DNA of 40,422 nt from Nocardiopsis trehalosi NBRC 14201 (GCF_001552555.1 NZ_BCRK01000034.1:1-40422), one strand, 5' to 3'. Positions 1-12,376 are shown, counted from the stretch's first letter. Numbers and translations: made by a program. The notes: generated by a model not told the origin, from the sequence alone.

Positions 1-1
1 C

Positions 2-1093
2 CGCGTGTTCGAAGGGACCTCCTTCGGCGCGCCCGGCGAGACCGTCGGCGAGATCGTCTTCAACACCGGCATGACCGGCTACCAGGAGACCCTCACCGAC
101 CCCTCCTACCACCGCCAGATCGTCGCCATGACCGCCCCGCACATCGGCAACACCGGGGTCAACGACGACGACCCGGAGTCCGGGCGCATCTGGGTCGCCG
201 GCTACGTCGTCCGCGAGCCCGCCCGCATCCCCTCGAACTGGCGCGCCCAGCGCACCCTGGACGAGGAGCTGCGCCGCCAGGGCGTCGTCGGCATCGCCAT
301 GCCCGGCACCCGCGCCCTCACCCGCCACCTGCGCGACCGCGGGGCCATGCGCGCGGCCATCAGCACCGTCGACACCGACCCCCGGGCCGTCCTCGAACGC
401 GTCCTGGCCAGCCCGCAGATGGCCGGCGCCGACCTCACCGGCGAGGTCACCGCCGCCGCCCCCTACACGGTGAGTCCGCCCGAGGGGACCCCCACCCGGT
501 TCCGCGTCGCGGCGGTCGACCTCGGCATCAAGGCCATGACCCCCCAGCGGCTCGCCGAGCGCGGCTGCGAGGTCACCGTCCTGCCCGCCACCGCCACCGC
601 CGAGGAGATCCTCGCCCGCGGGCCCGACGGCGTCTTCTTCAGCAACGGCCCCGGCGACCCCGCCACCGCCGACGGCCCGGTGGCCGCCGTGCGCGGCGTC
701 CTGGACGCCGGTGTGCCCCTGTTCGGCATCTGCTTCGGCAACCAGATCCTCGGCCGCGCCCTGGGCCTGGGCACCTACAAGCTGCGGTTCGGCCACCGCG
801 GCGTCAACCAGCCGGTGCGCGACGTCCACACCCGCCGCGTGCACATCACCAGCCACAACCACGGGTTCGCCGTCGACGCCCCCCTCGACGGCCCGTTCGA
901 CACGCCCTACGGGCGCGCCGAGGTCAGCCACGTCGACCTCAACGACGACGTGGTCGAGGGGCTGCGCCTGCTGGACCGCCCCGCGTTCAGCGTCCAGTAC
1001 CACCCCGAGGCCGCCGCGGGTCCGCACGACGCCGCCGAGCTGTTCGACGCGTTCTGCGACCTGATGTCCGCCCAGCCCGTCCGCAAGTCGTAG
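2..1093 (+). CDS. carA: Carbamoyl-phosphate synthase small subunit (glutaminase), 5'-truncated by window edge
   Basis: Hydrolyses glutamine and channels ammonia to CarB for carbamoyl phosphate, the entry point of pyrimidine and arginine synthesis. The reading frame is already open at base 2, and the GTG at 5 encodes an internal Val (R-V-F-E-G-T-S-F-G), so I infer that roughly 15 N-terminal residues lie outside the window. Counting from that Val, the CPSase small-chain domain fills about 1-150 ([19 protein letters not shown]). The class I glutamine amidotransferase domain follows, with nucleophile Cys243 in GICFGNQ and His333/Glu335 in QYHPEA. GICFGNQ in place of the common GICLGHQ is, from memory, usual in actinobacterial CarA. 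It ends 9 bp before carB, so the two are surely co-transcribed. Identity is certain; only the start is missing. Confidence 0.97.
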   Translation, partial: RVFEGTSFGAPGETVGEIVFNTGMTGYQETLTDPSYHRQIVAMTAPHIGNTGVNDDDPESGRIWVAGYVVREPARIPSNWRAQRTLDEELRRQGVVGIAMPGTRALTRHLRDRGAMRAAISTVDTDPRAVLERVLASPQMAGADLTGEVTAAAPYTVSPPEGTPTRFRVAAVDLGIKAMTPQRLAERGCEVTVLPATATAEEILARGPDGVFFSNGPGDPATADGPVAAVRGVLDAGVPLFGICFGNQILGRALGLGTYKLRFGHRGVNQPVRDVHTRRVHITSHNHGFAVDAPLDGPFDTPYGRAEVSHVDLNDDVVEGLRLLDRPAFSVQYHPEAAAGPHDAAELFDAFCDLMSAQPVRKS

Positions 1094-1102
1094 GGGACCG
1101 CA

Positions 1103-4405
<3,303 letters not shown>

Positions 4406-4424
4406 CCCGCGGCGGCACAACGAC

Positions 4425-4452
4425 GGGGCGGGACCGCGCGCGGTCCCGCCCC
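4425..4452. terminator. Perfect 28-bp palindrome between carB and pyrK
   Basis: Bases 4425-4438 are exactly inverted in 4439-4452 (arm GGGGCGGGACCGCG), giving a 12-bp GC stem with a 4-nt loop in RNA. It lies 20 bp after the carB stop and 38 bp before pyrK. There is no T-tract, so it may be an RNA-stabilising or attenuating hairpin inside the operon rather than a true terminator. Confidence 0.5.
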
Positions 4453-4490
4453 CCGGCGAACGGGAACGGCGATCGGGGCGGGGCGCACGC

Positions 4491-5387
4491 GTGAGTGATT
4501 TCGGGCCGGTGCAGATGCGGGTCCCCGTGCTGACCGTGCGCCGGGTGGACGCCTACTACGCGATCACGGTCGTGGCCCCCGGGATCGCCGAGCGGTTCCG
4601 CTCCGGCCAGTTCGTGTCCGTGGCGGTCGGCGGCGAGCACTCCGGGCTGCTGCTGCGCCGCCCGTTCGCCATCCACGACGTCAAGCCCGATTACGGCGGC
4701 ACCGTGGAATTCCTGTTCTCGGTGCGCGGGCCGGGCACCGCCTGGCTGGCCGAGCGCCGCTCCCGCGACCTGCTCGACCTCGTCGGCCCGCTGGGGCGGC
4801 CCTTCCCGCTGCCCCGCGACCCCGTGAACTGCGTCCTGGCCGGCGGCGGCTCCGGCAGCGCCCCGCTGTTCCCGCTCGCCCAGGCGCTGCGCCGCCGCGG
4901 CTGCCGGGTCGACTTCGTCCTCGGCGCGGCCTCCGCCGACCGGGTGTTCAGCGCGATCACCGCGCGCCGGGTCGCCGAGACCGCGACCTTCACCACCGAC
5001 GACGGCTCCTTCGGGGTCCGCGGCGCGGTCACCGACGCCCTCGGCCGGGTCATCGAGGACGCCCGCTCCGACGTCGTCTACGCCTGCGGGCCCATGCCGA
5101 TGCTGCGCGAGGTCACCGCCGTCGCCGTCCGGCACGGCATCCCCGTGCAGGTCGCCGTGGAGGAGGCCATGGCCTGCGGCACCGGCGTCTGCATGAGCTG
5201 CGTCATCCCGGTCGTCGGCGAGGACGGCATCACCCGCATGGTGCGCTCGTGCGTGGACGGCCCGGTGTTCCGGGGCGAGCGCGTCCGCTTCGACGACGTC
5301 GGCACCATCCCCTTCGACGCGCTCGGCGCGCCCGGTTGGAAGGCGCGCGACGACCGGGACGGCATCGCCGACCGGGAGGCGGGCTGA
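4491..5387 (+). CDS. pyrK: Dihydroorotate dehydrogenase B, electron-transfer (FAD/2Fe-2S) subunit
   Basis: 298 residues. Passes electrons from FMN of PyrD through a [2Fe-2S] cluster and FAD to NAD+. Domain order is an FAD-binding barrel (about 1-105, with RSGQFVSVAV and LLLRRPFAIHD), an NAD-binding domain (GGGSGSAPLFPLAQALRRRG, then YACGPMPMLR), and a C-terminal iron-sulfur segment with Cys229, Cys234, Cys237 and Cys254 (C-x4-C-x2-C-x16-C). I chose the GTG at 4491 because a GGGGCGGGG tract sits just upstream and homology begins there; the longer open frame back to 4284 runs through the end of carB and the palindrome. PyrD follows 29 bp later, consistent with a class 1B heterotetramer. Confidence 0.93.
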   Translation: MSDFGPVQMRVPVLTVRRVDAYYAITVVAPGIAERFRSGQFVSVAVGGEHSGLLLRRPFAIHDVKPDYGGTVEFLFSVRGPGTAWLAERRSRDLLDLVGPLGRPFPLPRDPVNCVLAGGGSGSAPLFPLAQALRRRGCRVDFVLGAASADRVFSAITARRVAETATFTTDDGSFGVRGAVTDALGRVIEDARSDVVYACGPMPMLREVTAVAVRHGIPVQVAVEEAMACGTGVCMSCVIPVVGEDGITRMVRSCVDGPVFRGERVRFDDVGTIPFDALGAPGWKARDDRDGIADREAG

Positions 5388-5416
5388 GTGCCGGAACCGA
5401 CGGAGGCCACCCCCAC

Positions 5417-6361
5417 ATGACCGCGGACCTGCGGACCCGCCTGGGCACGCTGGAGCTGGACAACCCGATCCTGGCCGCCGCCGGGTGCGCCGGGACCGGC
5501 CGCGAACTCGCCCAGTTCTTCGACATCGCCCGCATCGGGGCGCTCGTCACCAAGTCGGTGATGCTGGAGCCGCACGCCGGCCGCCCCGCGCCGCGCATGG
5601 CCGAGACCCCCAGCGGCATGCTGAGCGCCATCGGCCTCCAGGGGCCGGGCGTGGAGGTCTTCCTCCAGCGCGACCTGCCGTGGCTGCTGTCGCGCGGCGG
5701 GCGCACCGTCGCCTCGGTCGCCGGCAGCGGGGTGGCGGAGTACGCCGAGCTGGCGAGGCGGCTGTCGGCCGTCCCCGGGGTCGCCATGATCGAGGTCAAC
5801 CTCTCGTGCCCCGACCCGGCCGCGCAGGGCCGGCACTTCACCGACGACCCCGCCGCCGCGGCGCGCATCGTGCACGCGGTCCGCTCCCACGCCCGCTCCG
5901 ACATCCCCGTCTTCGCCAAGCTCGCCGCCGACGTCCCCGACCTGGTGGCGCTGGCGCGGGCCTGCGCCGACGCGCGCGCCGACGGCCTGTCCATGATCAA
6001 CAGCGTCCGCGGCATGGCCATCGACCCGGCCACCCTGCGCCCGGCCGTGGCCGGCGGCATGGGCGGCCTGTCGGGCCCGGCCGTGCGCCCCATCGCGGTC
6101 GGCTGCGTCTACGAGGTGCACGCCGCGCTGCCCGAGGTACCCATCATCGGCATGGGCGGGGTGCGCACCGGCGCCGACGCGCTGGAGTTCCTCGCGGCGG
6201 GCGCCTCGGCCGTCGCCGTCGGGACGGTGAACTTCGCCGACCCCTCGGCGTGCGTGCGCATCCTGCGCGAGCTGGAGGAGCTGCTGGAGGAGCGCGGGGC
6301 GTCCGCCGCCGACGTGGTCGGCGCCGCCCACCGGCCGATGGGGGCTGCGCTGGGCCGATGA
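5417..6361 (+). CDS. pyrD: Dihydroorotate dehydrogenase, class 1B catalytic subunit
   Basis: 314 residues. Oxidises dihydroorotate to orotate in the cytoplasm, with PyrK as partner. The catalytic base is Cys131 in IEVNLSCPDP, the hallmark of class 1 enzymes; the membrane class 2 enzymes use Ser. Other FMN and substrate elements are KLAADVPD, MINSVRGMAID and the phosphate-binding GMGGVRTGADALEFLAAGASAVAVGT near the C-terminus. The ATG at 5417 is preceded by CGGAGGC with good spacing; the nearer GTG at 5388 is out of frame. Adjacent pyrK supports the 1B assignment. A 270-bp gap with small GC hairpins separates it from pyrF. Confidence 0.95.
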   Translation: MTADLRTRLGTLELDNPILAAAGCAGTGRELAQFFDIARIGALVTKSVMLEPHAGRPAPRMAETPSGMLSAIGLQGPGVEVFLQRDLPWLLSRGGRTVASVAGSGVAEYAELARRLSAVPGVAMIEVNLSCPDPAAQGRHFTDDPAAAARIVHAVRSHARSDIPVFAKLAADVPDLVALARACADARADGLSMINSVRGMAIDPATLRPAVAGGMGGLSGPAVRPIAVGCVYEVHAALPEVPIIGMGGVRTGADALEFLAAGASAVAVGTVNFADPSACVRILRELEELLEERGASAADVVGAAHRPMGAALGR

Positions 6362-6631
6362 CCTCGCACGCGCTGAGACGGCCGCTGCCGCGGTACGGGC
6401 CGCGGGGCGGCCGCGGGTCACCCCGGCCCGCACCGGCCCCGCAGGAGGCGTCTCGGCGCCGCGCGGGCCCACCGTGCCGCCGCATGCATGAACCCCGCCG
6501 GTCGGGGGAATCGCTCGTGGCAGTGTGTCCTCGTTGATCACGCCGTTCACGCTGCTCACCGGCGAACCGCCCCCGCGCTCGGTGGCCCACCGAATTCCCG
6601 CACCGCACCCGAACGCAGAAGGAGAACGACC

Positions 6632-7333
6632 GTGGCCGCGCCCATCGCCGTCGCCATCGACGCACCCGACATCGAGACCGCGGCCCGCTGGGCCTCGGCG
6701 GTCGCCCCCCACGTCAGCCACGTGAAGGTGGGGCTGGAGCTGTACCTGCGCTACGGCCCCGAGGTGGTCGCCACCCTCCGGGGCGGCACCAAGGTGTCCG
6801 TGTTCCTCGACCTCAAGCTGCACGACATCCCCGCCACCGTCGCCGGGGCGGCGCGCAACGTGGCGCGGCTCAAGCCCTCCATCCTCACCGTGCACGCCGC
6901 CGGCGGGCGCGACATGATCGCCGCCGCCGTCGACGGCGCGCCGGGCACCACGATCGCCGCCGTGACGGTGCTCACCTCCCTCGACGACGCCGCCCTGGAG
7001 CGCATCGGGGTGCGGGGGCCGTCGCTGGACGCCGCCCGCCGGCTCGCGGTGCTCGCCGTCGAGGCGGGCGCAACGGCGCTGGTGTGCTCGCCCCAGGAGG
7101 CGGCCTCGCTGCGCGCCGAGGTGGGGCCCGACATCACGCTCATCACCCCCGGCGTGCGCCCGGCGGGGGCCGACCACGGCGACCAGGCGCGGGTGGCCAC
7201 GCCCGAGGCCGCGCTCGCGGCGGGCGCCGACCTGCTGGTGATCGGGCGCCCGATCACCCGGGCGGCCGACCCGGGGGCGGCGGCCGCGTCGATGGCCGCG
7301 GCGCTGCGGCGCGCCGAGGCCGCGTCGGCCTGA
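6632..7333 (+). CDS. pyrF: Orotidine 5'-phosphate decarboxylase
   Basis: 233 residues. Decarboxylates OMP to UMP, the last step of the pathway in this operon. The catalytic charge network is seen in FLDLKLHDIP (Asp60, Lys62, Asp65), placing it in the short bacterial family with the D-x-K-x-x-D motif. The long mycobacterial type has a different spacing. The phosphate-binding end is ITPGVRPAGADHGDQARVATPEAALAAGADLLVIGRPI. Start GTG 6632 has an excellent AAGGAGA site ending 8 bases upstream; the open frame continues upstream without homology. It closes the pyrimidine run, and a large inverted repeat at 7405-7454 follows. Confidence 0.96.
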   Translation: MAAPIAVAIDAPDIETAARWASAVAPHVSHVKVGLELYLRYGPEVVATLRGGTKVSVFLDLKLHDIPATVAGAARNVARLKPSILTVHAAGGRDMIAAAVDGAPGTTIAAVTVLTSLDDAALERIGVRGPSLDAARRLAVLAVEAGATALVCSPQEAASLRAEVGPDITLITPGVRPAGADHGDQARVATPEAALAAGADLLVIGRPITRAADPGAAAASMAAALRRAEAASA

Positions 7334-7649
7334 ACACGCGCCCCTCGGTGACCGATTTCGGCCAAATGGAGGCTCCGGATAGTGACGGACCGAAAACCAC
7401 CCGAGAACCCGCGGCGTGACCTGCGCCGCCTCCGCGAGGTGCCGCTGCGGGTTCCGCGATCGGCGCCACCGAACCGGGCCAAAAGTCCCGAATTCATCAG
7501 CTCAGAGCAATCAGGTCATGACACAGTGTAATTAGTTGGATGAAATAGCGCTTGAAAGGCCACTTTGCGTTGCCGAACGGGGTCGGAACCTACTAACTTG
7601 CGCAGGCGTCCGCCCTCTACAAAACGAGAGAAAACCGAGGTGACCCGGC
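7334..7649 (+). promoter_or_regulatory. 316-bp gap before mihF: hairpin, then an AT-rich probable promoter region
   Basis: No gene seen. An inverted repeat (GAACCCGC 7405-7412 with GCGGGTTC 7447-7454, enclosing a smaller GCGGCG/CGCCGC stem) may end pyrF transcription. From about 7486 to 7600 the DNA turns strikingly A+T-rich for this genome (for example TGTAATTAGTTGGATGAAATAG). The best promoter guess is TTGCGT 7565-7570 or TTGCCG 7570-7575 with TACTAA 7591-7596, which are imperfect and oddly spaced. The start site is not resolved. Confidence 0.45.
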
Positions 7650-7970
7650 GTGGCCCTTCCTCCCCTCACACCCGAACAGCGCGCCGCGGCTCTGGAGAAA
7701 GCCGCTAAGGCCAGAAAAGAGCGCGCGGAAGTCAAGAACCGGCTGAAGCACGGCGGCATCTCCCTGTCCGAGGTGCTCGCCGACGGCCAGACCGACGACG
7801 TCATCGGCAAGATGAAGGTCTCGGCCCTGCTGGAGTCGCTCCCCGGCGTCGGCAAGGTGCGCGCCAAGCAGATCATGGAGCGGCTGAACATCGCCGAGTC
7901 CCGCCGCGTGCGGGGCCTGGGCGCCAACCAGCGCGCCGCCCTGGAGCGCGAGTTCGGCGGCGGCGAGTAG
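7650..7970 (+). CDS. mihF: Integration host factor, actinobacterial type (mIHF)
   Basis: 106 residues. A nucleoid-associated DNA-bending protein unrelated in fold to the IHF/HU family. In mycobacteria and Streptomyces it compacts DNA, affects topoisomerase activity and is near-essential. The N-terminus (LPPLTPEQRAAALEKAAKARKERAEVKNRLK) forms a long basic helix. The core LLESLPGVGKVRAKQIMERLNIAESRRVRGLG is the helix-two-turn-helix DNA-binding segment, and length matches the family. GTG 7650 follows GAGGTGACC. The position between pyrF and gmk is the conserved actinobacterial neighbourhood. It has its own AT-rich upstream region and GC hairpins downstream, so it is probably transcribed separately. 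Confidence 0.96.
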   Translation: MALPPLTPEQRAAALEKAAKARKERAEVKNRLKHGGISLSEVLADGQTDDVIGKMKVSALLESLPGVGKVRAKQIMERLNIAESRRVRGLGANQRAALEREFGGGE

Positions 7971-8339
7971 CAGCCGACGGCAGGCGCCCGCGCCGCCTCC
8001 CCCATCCGGACGGCATCCGCCGCCCGAGCGGCGGCGGCCGGGCCCGGTGGGGCGGCGCCCTCCACGGCGCCCCGCCGCCCCGGACCACGGGCGCCTGAGG
8101 CGGTGACGTCGCCGGCCGGCCGCCGACGGCGGCCCCGCGACGTACGCGGACACCGGCGCCGCGGCGCGGCCCGGAGTCCGCCCTTCGGGGCGGACCACCG
8201 GGCCCGCGCCGCGGCGCAGTGGTATAAAAGACCAATCGTCCGAGCCCGTCCGCCGCCGGCGCCCCGCGCCGCCGCGGTCCGCGGCCGACGCGTCCGATCC
8301 GCCCACGCGGCCCACTTCCTCCGAGAGGCTGATCCACCC
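7971..8339 (+). promoter_or_regulatory. 369-bp gap mihF-gmk: two GC hairpins and a -10-like element
   Basis: No gene seen. Hairpin one is CCGCCGC 8017-8023, loop CCGA, GCGGCGG 8028-8034. A second, larger GC stem lies around 8047-8082 (GGGGCGGCG with CGCCGCCCC). Both are candidate terminators for mihF but have no T-tract. Further on, TATAAA at 8223-8228 sits alone in very GC-rich DNA and is a good -10 candidate for gmk, with no recognisable -35. Confidence 0.45.
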
Positions 8340-8936
8340 GTGTCCACCGCCTCCGGTCCCGGGTCCGTCCCCGTCGGCCCGGCCCGACGGCTCACCGTCC
8401 TGTCCGGCCCCTCCGGGGTGGGCAAGAGCACCATCGTCCGCGAGATCCGCGCGCACCACCCCGAGGTCTGGCTCTCCGTCTCCGCCACCACGCGGGCGCC
8501 GCGCCCGGGCGAGACCGACGGGGTCGAGTACCACTTCACCGACGACGCCGGGTTCGACCGGATGATCGCCGACGGCGAGCTGCTGGAGTGGGCCGAGTTC
8601 GCCGGCAACCGCTACGGCACGCCGCGCCGCCCCGTCGAGGACCGGCTGCGCGCCGGCCGCCCCGTGCTGCTGGAGATCGACCTCCAGGGCGCCCGCCAGG
8701 TCCGCGCCACCATGCCCGGGGCGCTGCACGTCTTCCTCGCCCCGCCGTCCTGGGAGGAGCTGGTGCGCCGCCTCACCGGCCGCGGCACCGAGCCGCCCGA
8801 GGTCGTCCGGCGCCGCCTGGAGGCCGCCCGCGTCGAACTCGCCGCCGAGGCGGAGTTCGACACCACCCTCGTCAACACGTCCGTCGAGGACGTCCGCGAC
8901 GAGCTGCTGGCGCTGATGCTCGCGCCCAAGTCGTGA
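8340..8936 (+). CDS. gmk: Guanylate kinase
   Basis: 198 residues. Phosphorylates GMP/dGMP to GDP/dGDP with ATP. The P-loop GPSGVGKS occupies residues 23-30, followed by the GMP-binding segment [21 protein letters not shown], the lid-like [24 protein letters not shown], and DLQGARQVR, all standard for bacterial Gmk. Start GTG 8340 is chosen because CGAGAGG lies about 12 bases upstream and homology starts at [11 protein letters not shown]; the frame is open back to 8103 but that part is low-complexity Arg/Pro. Followed at 88 bp by rpoZ, a widely conserved bacterial pairing. Confidence 0.96.
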   Translation: MSTASGPGSVPVGPARRLTVLSGPSGVGKSTIVREIRAHHPEVWLSVSATTRAPRPGETDGVEYHFTDDAGFDRMIADGELLEWAEFAGNRYGTPRRPVEDRLRAGRPVLLEIDLQGARQVRATMPGALHVFLAPPSWEELVRRLTGRGTEPPEVVRRRLEAARVELAAEAEFDTTLVNTSVEDVRDELLALMLAPKS

Positions 8937-8957
8937 GGTCCGGCCCCCCGGGTCGCG

Positions 8958-8963
8958 TATCCT
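8958..8963 (+). promoter_or_regulatory. Candidate -10 box for rpoZ
   Basis: TATCCT (TANNNT type) 61 bases upstream of the rpoZ start codon, in the short gmk-rpoZ gap. No clear -35 element, as is common in actinomycetes. Confidence 0.4.
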
Positions 8964-9024
8964 CGACACGAGAACCGTTCGCACGGCCCCTCCCGGGGCC
9001 CGACCACCGACCAGGGGGACGCAC

Positions 9025-9291
9025 GTGGCAGGCACCGAGCCCGTCGCCGAAGGCATCACCAACCCGCCCATCGACGACCTCCTGAAGACCGTCGACAGCA
9101 AGTACAGCCTGGTCACCATGGCGTCCAAGCGCGCCCGCCAGATCAACGCCTACTACGCCCAGCTCGGCGAGGGCCTGCTGGAGTACGTCGGCCCGCTGGT
9201 CGAGACCCAGGTCCAGGAGAAGGCGCTGTCCATCGCCCTGCGCGAGGTCAAGTCCGGCCTGCTCACCGCGGAGCCGTACGAGGGCGTCTGA
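9025..9291 (+). CDS. rpoZ: DNA-directed RNA polymerase omega subunit
   Basis: 88 residues, typical for actinobacterial omega. Binds the beta' subunit and helps assemble RNA polymerase; in Streptomyces it influences sigma association. The conserved block is [31 protein letters not shown], followed by the C-terminal helix [18 protein letters not shown]. Start GTG 9025 lies behind CAGGGGGAC. The gmk-rpoZ-coaBC-metK order is the usual actinobacterial arrangement. Confidence 0.96.
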   Translation: MAGTEPVAEGITNPPIDDLLKTVDSKYSLVTMASKRARQINAYYAQLGEGLLEYVGPLVETQVQEKALSIALREVKSGLLTAEPYEGV

Positions 9292-9328
9292 GGCCCACCC
9301 GGGCCCCGGGGCCGCCGCCCCGCTTGGC

Positions 9329-9334
9329 TAGAGT
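9329..9334 (+). promoter_or_regulatory. -10 box predicting a leaderless coaBC transcript
   Basis: TAGAGT ends exactly 7 bases before the coaBC GTG at 9342, and there is no Shine-Dalgarno sequence between them. This spacing would place transcription start at the start codon, the known actinobacterial leaderless pattern. Confidence 0.5.
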
Positions 9335-9341
9335 CCCTTCC

Positions 9342-10565
9342 GTGAACACCGAACACCCCGAGGTCGTCCTGGGCGTCGGCGCGGGCATCGCCGCCTACAA
9401 GGTATGCGAGCTGCTGCGCCGCCTCACCGAGTCCGGCCACCGCGTCCAGGTCGTCCCGACCGCCGACGCGCTGCGCTTCGTGGGCGAGCCCACGTGGGCG
9501 GCGCTGTCCGGGCGGCCGGTGGCCACCGGCGTGTGGGACCGCGTCCACGAGGTCCCGCACGTGCGGATCGGGCAGGCCGCCGACCTCGTCGTCGTCGCCC
9601 CCGCCACCGCCGACCTGCTCGCCAAGGCGGCGCACGGCATGGCCGACGACCTGCTGACGAACACGCTGCTGACCGCCCGATGTCCGGTGCTCTTCGCCCC
9701 GGCGATGCACACCGAGATGTGGGAGCACCCGGCCACCCGGGCCAACGTCGCCCTGCTCCGCGAGCGCGGCGCCATCGTGCTCGACCCCGCGGTCGGCCGC
9801 CTCACCGGGGCCGACTCCGGCCGGGGCCGGCTGCCCGACCCCGACGCCCTGTTCGCCGCCGCCCGGCGCGTCCTGGCCCGCGGCGGCCGCGGCGCCGACC
9901 TCGCCGGCCGGCGGGTGGTCGTCTCGGCCGGCGGCACCCGCGAGGCGATCGACCCGGTCCGCTTCCTCGGCAACCGCTCCTCCGGCCGGCAGGGGTACGC
10001 CCTCGCCACCACCGCGGCCGCCCGCGGCGCCGAGGTCGTGCTGGTGTCGGCCAACGTCGGACTGCCCGACCCCGCCGGCGCGCGGGTGCGCCGGGTCGGC
10101 TCCGCCCGCGAACTCCGCGACGCCGTCCTCGACGAGCGCGCCGGGGCCGACGCCGTCGTCATGGCCGCCGCGGTCGCCGACTTCCGGCCGGCCGCGACCG
10201 CCGAGGCCAAGATCAAGAAGACCGGCGCGGGTCCGGCGCCCATCGAGCTGGTCGAGAACCCCGACATCCTGCTGGAGATCAGCCGCGAGCGCGGCCGCCC
10301 CGGCCAGGTCGTCGTCGGGTTCGCCGCCGAGACCGACCACGTCCTGGAGCACGGCCGCGCCAAGCTCGACCGCAAGGGCTGCGACCTGCTGGTCGTCAAC
10401 CAGGTGGGCGAGGGCCGGGCGTTCGGCACCGCCGACAACCAGGCGGTCGTCCTCGCCGCCGACGGCTCGGCCACCGAGATCCCGCGCGGCCCCAAGGAGG
10501 ACCTGGCCGACCGTGTCTGGGATCTCGTCGCGGGCCGCCTGGCGCCCCCCGTTACCGGCCGGTAG
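9342..10565 (+). CDS. coaBC: Bifunctional phosphopantothenoylcysteine decarboxylase / phosphopantothenate-cysteine ligase
   Basis: 407 residues. Two consecutive steps of CoA synthesis. The CoaC flavoprotein half (about 1-185) starts [21 protein letters not shown], has the active-site His in [25 protein letters not shown] and the [13 protein letters not shown] substrate loop. The CoaB half (about 190-400) starts [34 protein letters not shown] and has [21 protein letters not shown] and GFAAETD. I take GTG 9342 rather than the in-frame TTG 9324, because TAGAGT at 9329-9334 looks like a promoter for a leaderless message and homology begins near residue 4. CoA supply here links loosely with metK next door. 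Confidence 0.96.
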   Translation: MNTEHPEVVLGVGAGIAAYKVCELLRRLTESGHRVQVVPTADALRFVGEPTWAALSGRPVATGVWDRVHEVPHVRIGQAADLVVVAPATADLLAKAAHGMADDLLTNTLLTARCPVLFAPAMHTEMWEHPATRANVALLRERGAIVLDPAVGRLTGADSGRGRLPDPDALFAAARRVLARGGRGADLAGRRVVVSAGGTREAIDPVRFLGNRSSGRQGYALATTAAARGAEVVLVSANVGLPDPAGARVRRVGSARELRDAVLDERAGADAVVMAAAVADFRPAATAEAKIKKTGAGPAPIELVENPDILLEISRERGRPGQVVVGFAAETDHVLEHGRAKLDRKGCDLLVVNQVGEGRAFGTADNQAVVLAADGSATEIPRGPKEDLADRVWDLVAGRLAPPVTGR

Positions 10566-10908
10566 TGTTGCGCGTGCAGCGGCCCCGTTCCGCTGTGCGC
10601 GACAATCCTCCCAGTACAGGGCCGTGATCGGCGCCGTACGGGAAAACGGTGTGTGGTGTACGCCACACCGGGTCGGCGGCCGTCTGAAGAGGCGGTCCGC
10701 GCCGCCGTCGCGGACCGCCCCCTCCCCGGGTGGGCGCGGCGGACCGGCCACGACGCCCGGGCCTCCAGCGCAACGGGGGGCGGCCCACTACAGTGGGACC
10801 CGGAAACCAACCGCGCCGGTCGGTATTCGACCGGCGGCCCCCGGCCCGCCGGCGCCCGGTCCGCGCCGACAACTGTCAGCCAGCAGCCGCTGCAAGGAGT
10901 CCCTCAAC
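10566..10908 (+). promoter_or_regulatory. 343-bp metK leader region with palindrome and -10 candidate
   Basis: No gene seen. An 18-bp imperfect palindrome lies at 10651-10668 (GTGTGGTG-TA-CGCCACAC, one G:T exception on each side of the centre) and could be an operator. TACAGT at 10789-10794 within the small dyad CCCACTACAGTGGG is a -10 candidate about 115 bases before the metK start. I see no S-adenosylmethionine riboswitch here. Confidence 0.4.
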
Positions 10909-12102
10909 GTGTCCCGTCGCCTTTTCACCTCCGAGTCGGTCACCGAAGGCCACCCCGACAAGATGGCCGACCAGATCAGTGACGCGATCCTCGACGCGAT
11001 GCTCGCCGACGACCCCGGCAGCCGGGTCGCCGTCGAGACCCTGATCACCACCGGGCAGGTGCACGTCGCCGGTGAGGTCACCACCAAGACCTACGTCGAC
11101 ATCCCCGCCCTGATCCGCGAGAAGATCCTGCAGATCGGGTACGACTCCTCGGCCAAGGGCTTCGACGGCGCCTCCTGCGGCGTCTCGGTCTCCATCGGCG
11201 CGCAGTCGCCCGACATCGCCCAGGGCGTCGACACCGCCTACGAGGCGCGGGTCGAGAACGAGGAGGACTCCCTCGACCGCCAGGGGGCCGGCGACCAGGG
11301 GCTGATGTTCGGGTACGCCAACCGGGAGACCCCGGAGCTCATGCCGCTGCCGATCAAGCTGGCGCACGCGCTCTCCCAGCGGCTGTCCGCCGTCCGCCGC
11401 GACGGCACCGTGCCCTACCTGCGGCCCGACGGCAAGACCCAGGTGACCGTCGAGTACGACGGCCACACCCCGGTCCGCCTCGACACCGTCGTGGTCTCCA
11501 GCCAGCACGCCCCCGACATCGACCTCAACGAGCTGCTCACGCCCGACATCAAGGAGCACGTGATCGCTCCGGTCGTGGCCGACTACGGGCTCGAGGCCGA
11601 CGGCTACCGGCTGCTGGTCAACCCCACCGGGCGGTTCGAGATCGGCGGCCCCATGGGCGACGCCGGCCTGACCGGCCGCAAGATCATCGTGGACACCTAC
11701 GGCGGCTACGCCCGCCACGGCGGCGGCGCGTTCTCCGGCAAGGACCCGTCCAAGGTCGACCGCTCGGCCGCCTACGCCACCCGCTGGGTCGCCAAGAACA
11801 TCGTCGCGGCCGGCCTGGCCGACCGCGCCGAGGTCCAGGTCGCCTACGCCATCGGCAAGGCGCACCCGGTGGGCGTGTTCATCGAGACCTTCGGCACCGA
11901 GCAGGTGGCCCCCGACGTCATCGAGAAGGCCGTCCTGGAGGTGTTCGACCTCCGCCCGGCGGCGATCGTGCGCGACCTCGACCTGCTGCGCCCGATCTAC
12001 TCCGCCACCGCCGCCTACGGCCACTTCGGCCGCGAGCTGCCCGAGTTCACCTGGGAGCAGACCGACCGCGCCCAGGCGCTGAAGGCGGCCGTCGGCGCCT
12101 GA
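10909..12102 (+). CDS. metK: S-adenosylmethionine synthetase
   Basis: 397 residues, normal length. Makes SAM from methionine and ATP, releasing phosphate and pyrophosphate; a cytoplasmic tetramer. Signatures in order are [22 protein letters not shown] (catalytic His and metal ligands), the hexapeptide GAGDQG in [15 protein letters not shown], and the phosphate loop [22 protein letters not shown] 10909 follows an ideal AAGGAG (10894-10899); the frame is open to 10513 but the upstream part overlaps coaBC and is unlike any family. The neighbouring SAM-IV riboswitch and a DUF574-type methyltransferase use its product, but 7-10 kb away. Confidence 0.97.
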   Translation: MSRRLFTSESVTEGHPDKMADQISDAILDAMLADDPGSRVAVETLITTGQVHVAGEVTTKTYVDIPALIREKILQIGYDSSAKGFDGASCGVSVSIGAQSPDIAQGVDTAYEARVENEEDSLDRQGAGDQGLMFGYANRETPELMPLPIKLAHALSQRLSAVRRDGTVPYLRPDGKTQVTVEYDGHTPVRLDTVVVSSQHAPDIDLNELLTPDIKEHVIAPVVADYGLEADGYRLLVNPTGRFEIGGPMGDAGLTGRKIIVDTYGGYARHGGGAFSGKDPSKVDRSAAYATRWVAKNIVAAGLADRAEVQVAYAIGKAHPVGVFIETFGTEQVAPDVIEKAVLEVFDLRPAAIVRDLDLLRPIYSATAAYGHFGRELPEFTWEQTDRAQALKAAVGA

Positions 12103-12215
12103 CCGGCGCCCTCCCGCGCGACCTTCGGCCGCGCCCCGCACAGCGGGGCGCGGCCGCCGCCGTCTCCGGCCTCCGCCGCCCCCGTCCCGCCGGCGGGAGC
12201 CCCCGTGTCGCCGTC

Positions 12216-12256
12216 CCTCGTCGACCGTGACGCCATCCGGCTATGGGAGCGCTCCC
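12216..12256 (-). repeat. Half copy of the palindromic element found at 27903-27976
   Basis: The reverse complement of these 41 bases matches 27934-27974 at 34 of 41 positions. The end is the perfect palindrome GGGAGCGCTCCC (12245-12256). Only one half of the element is recognisable here, lying in the leader of the MFS gene. TGGGAGCGCTCCCG at 12244-12257 also differs by one base from the CelR/CebR (LacI family) operator consensus. Confidence 0.55.
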
Positions 12257-12376
12257 GCGTATCCCGCCGCCGTCGGGACCACCGCGGAACCCGGGCCCTT
12301 CACAGCGGAGCCGTGTCGTGGCACACTGTCCGCTGGCCACTGCATACGGTATTACGCCGGGGAGAAGGTGACCCGC

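Noticed and set aside
6528-6538. CCTCGTTGATC resembling the repeat arm at 27906
   Set aside because: Only 11 bases match and the similarity stops there; not counted as a copy.
10566-10908. SAM riboswitch upstream of metK
   Set aside because: None of the SAM core sequences are present; the SAM-IV element is instead at 19515-19627.
12244-12257. CelR/CebR operator upstream of the MFS gene
   Set aside because: The 13-of-14 match is better explained as the end of the larger palindromic repeat; no cellulose or cellobiose gene is near. Kept only as a side remark.
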